Below are positions 62,701-64,000 of a stretch of DNA of 64,000 nt, piece by piece. Every line of letters begins with the position of its first letter. Position 1 is the first letter of the stretch. A model generated the notes under the pieces. The model saw only the letters and a list, made by a program, of their open reading frames with translations, was not told the DNA's origin and did no database searches. Source of the stretch: Rotaria macrura (Eukaryota > Rotifera > Eurotatoria > Philodinida > Philodinidae); contig OENT01000277.1 in assembly GCA_900239685.1 (NCBI GenBank), forward strand, positions 62,001 through 126,000, in the 5' to 3' direction. The position numbers and the translations under genes are program-made.

Positions 62701-64000
62701 CAACATTAATTTATCTCAAATGAAATCCTCATGCCCGAGTTCCGAATGGGATGGGATGGGACAAATTTTCTTCATCAGTCCCATCCCATCCCATCGATTT
62801 AAGAATCAGCCCATCGCATCCCATGGGATCACTTTTAAAAAATTTTCGTCCCATCCCATCCCATCTCGTCCATGGGATTTTCATGCAATATAAAATTCTA
62901 TCGTTTATCAAATATATTGCAAAATTTTCATATTGCTGAAAACTCTTCTATTTTTTCACTTTTCAAATACAATCTATTTTAGCAAATAGAAGAAGAATTA
63001 GCTTCATGTCCTTATATCCTCGTCAACACTAAAAAAGTAATTAGCACAACAATAATACTTTAGAACCACATTATTTCTTAAAAGGACATCGACGTTTTTT
63101 TACTTCATTTCTTGCCTTTCTAATTCGTCACAACATTCAAGGATATTTGAAGTCGCAATTTTTCGTCACGGAACTGTTCTGAGGCTATATAATTACATAG
63201 TAAGGCTGAGCGCAGACAAGAAATCGTATTGTCTTTATGAGATTCAGAGGTATATTTAGATTCTCGAAAGAGGAAAGTATCAAAATTTCCAAAGTTTCCG
63301 TTGACGCTATTAATACACAGTAGTGAAACCAAAACTTTGTGAGATATTGTAATTTTTAGAAACACCGGGTATTAGATCATTTTTGGGAGCGCCGAACAAT
63401 TCCAAACCCAAAGGTTTGGAATTTTCGAAACTTCCAAATTTTCTTTTTTTTTGAAGTCTAAACATTACTGGAAATTCATTAGACTTTTATCACAAAGCAC
63501 TCATCATGATGATCCGGGAATCGATACATGATCGAAGAACAACCCTCAATAGAAAACAAGAACGAAAAATGAGATTGATTCTCGTCAATGTCTACGAACA
63601 TCATATTGTATACAAAAATATCATAATCGAAAAATCCATATAATCGTCCCATGGGACGAATCTTTTATCCCATCCCATCCCATGGATCCATGTTTCGTCC
63701 CAAGTCGTTCCATGGGACATTCAAGAAAAATAATTTGTCCCATCCCATCCCATCGATCCATGTTTCGTCCCAACACGTCCCATGGGACATTTAGGAGAAG
63801 TAATTTTGTCCCATGGGATGGGATTGTCCCATCCCATTCGGAGCTCTGCCTCATGCGATAGCACGACAAGCTGCTCTAGATCATATGAACATTGTTTCTT
63901 CGACATTCATCTCTGTTCAAAATGTTTTAAAACTAAATCTAAATCATTTCTGATCCAAAACTTGAACACTCCTTAGTATTTTTCAGCCTAGAAGCCGCCA
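50739..64000 (+). CDS. NBEA/LRBA: Neurobeachin/LRBA-type BEACH protein, 5' part (continues past window)
   Basis: Large scaffold for vesicle trafficking and kinase anchoring. 25 exons end at 62679, about 1,779 residues: 50739-51044, 51109-51441, 51498-51842, 52629-53333, 54180-54338, 54391-54559, 55442-55584, 55645-55742, 55804-55896, 55980-56088, 56143-56224, 56281-56404, 56470-56662, 56737-56808, 56863-57007, 57901-58024, 58081-58234, 58303-58483, 59626-59903, 60077-60230, 60290-60369, 60429-60561, 60728-61050, 61791-62507, 62562-62679. Landmarks: an acidic N-terminus; ARM-like repeats ([11 protein letters not shown]); a ConA-like lectin region ([31 protein letters not shown]); DUF4704 region ([24 protein letters not shown]); [54 protein letters not shown]; and the start of PH-BEACH ([12 protein letters not shown]). 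BEACH and WD40 parts must lie beyond 64000. The linker around exons 15-16 is very short. Exon 15-16 borders are the least certain. Confidence 0.9.
62737..63846. mobile_element. TCCCATGGGA-word repeat pair with matching inverted ends, in an NBEA/LRBA intron
   Basis: The left block (62737-62878) starts GAGTTCCGAATGGGATGGGA; the right block (63646-63846) ends TCCCATCCCATTCGGAGCTC, its inverted match at 13 of 14 outer bases. Both consist of TCCCATCCCAT and GTCCCATGGGAC words. The right block has two tandem copies of a roughly 90-bp unit (ATCCATGTTTCGTCCCAA). The 0.77 kb between them looks like ordinary intron and includes a TTCCAAACC/GGTTTGGAA hairpin at 63399-63424. It could be one element with a core, or two solo elements. 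Confidence 0.65.

Noticed and set aside
62987..63038. Possible exon behind tattttag in the last intron
   Set aside because: In the required phase it opens for 16 codons ([14 protein letters not shown]) that vaguely resemble a later LRBA stretch. It reaches a stop, and the intervening conserved residues are missing.
63986..64000. Possible next NBEA/LRBA exon after tttttcag at the window edge
   Set aside because: The phase required by the previous exon would give a TAG at once, so this AG is not accepted as the acceptor.
1..64000. tRNA, rRNA, CRISPR or bacterial operon features
   Set aside because: I looked for tRNA B-box sequences (GGTTCGAATCC type), regular spacer arrays and Shine-Dalgarno-led gene strings and found none. 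The sequence is clearly eukaryotic.

Overview
This is nuclear DNA from a small invertebrate animal. It is AT-rich, with many 45-70 bp GT-AG introns and a few of 0.7-1.9 kb, and its conserved metazoan genes resemble their human counterparts exon by exon. A bdelloid rotifer (Rotaria/Adineta type) is my best guess. The reasons are the low GC, the tiny introns, gene pairs spaced as in operons with splice-acceptor AGs just upstream of start codons (bdelloids trans-splice a spliced leader), TGTGGG-like tracts, and an intronless bacterial-looking acetyltransferase in a transposon-rich block. No rRNA, tRNA or CRISPR was recognised.

Left part (0-12.5 kb, plus strand): an RPP21 (RNase P/MRP subunit) gene followed after only 24 bp by CHCHD1/mS37 (mitoribosome). 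Next come a type II membrane glycosyltransferase-like gene and a TEX264 (ER-phagy receptor) homologue that ends right after its folded domain. Middle-left (15.7-24.8 kb, minus strand): four genes in tandem, transcribed leftwards: a divergent CDK7-like kinase, STOML2, POLR3H (Pol III subunit RPC8) and a Cys-rich GPI-anchored secreted protein. STOML2 intron 3 holds a full-length mariner with nearly perfect terminal repeats and a decayed transposase. Divergent from the kinase, 25.2-33.5 kb on the plus strand, is a complete CBP/p300 histone acetyltransferase gene of 13 exons.

The 35.8-50 kb block is repeat-rich and very different. It holds several short fold-back elements, each built from its own palindromic word (TACGGCCGTA, GATCCGATCGGATC, AGATCT, TTCCGGCCGGAA, AACGCGTT, AAGTGGTAAG). 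Several share ACCCAGG/CCTGGGT ends, one is nested in another, and two near-identical copies lie in opposite orientation 8 kb apart. The block also holds degenerate TGTGGG-like minisatellites (C-rich at 41.8-42.2 kb, G-rich at 48.8-49.8 kb). They flank a GNAT acetyltransferase gene and a decayed LINE, oriented as telomeres would be on a linear fragment.

The right part (50.7-64 kb, plus strand) is a 5' portion of a neurobeachin/LRBA gene: 25 exons as far as the start of the PH-BEACH region. The window ends inside an intron carrying another palindromic-word element (TCCCATGGGA). Exon limits were read by eye from splice consensus, frame and remembered family alignments. No transcript was available.
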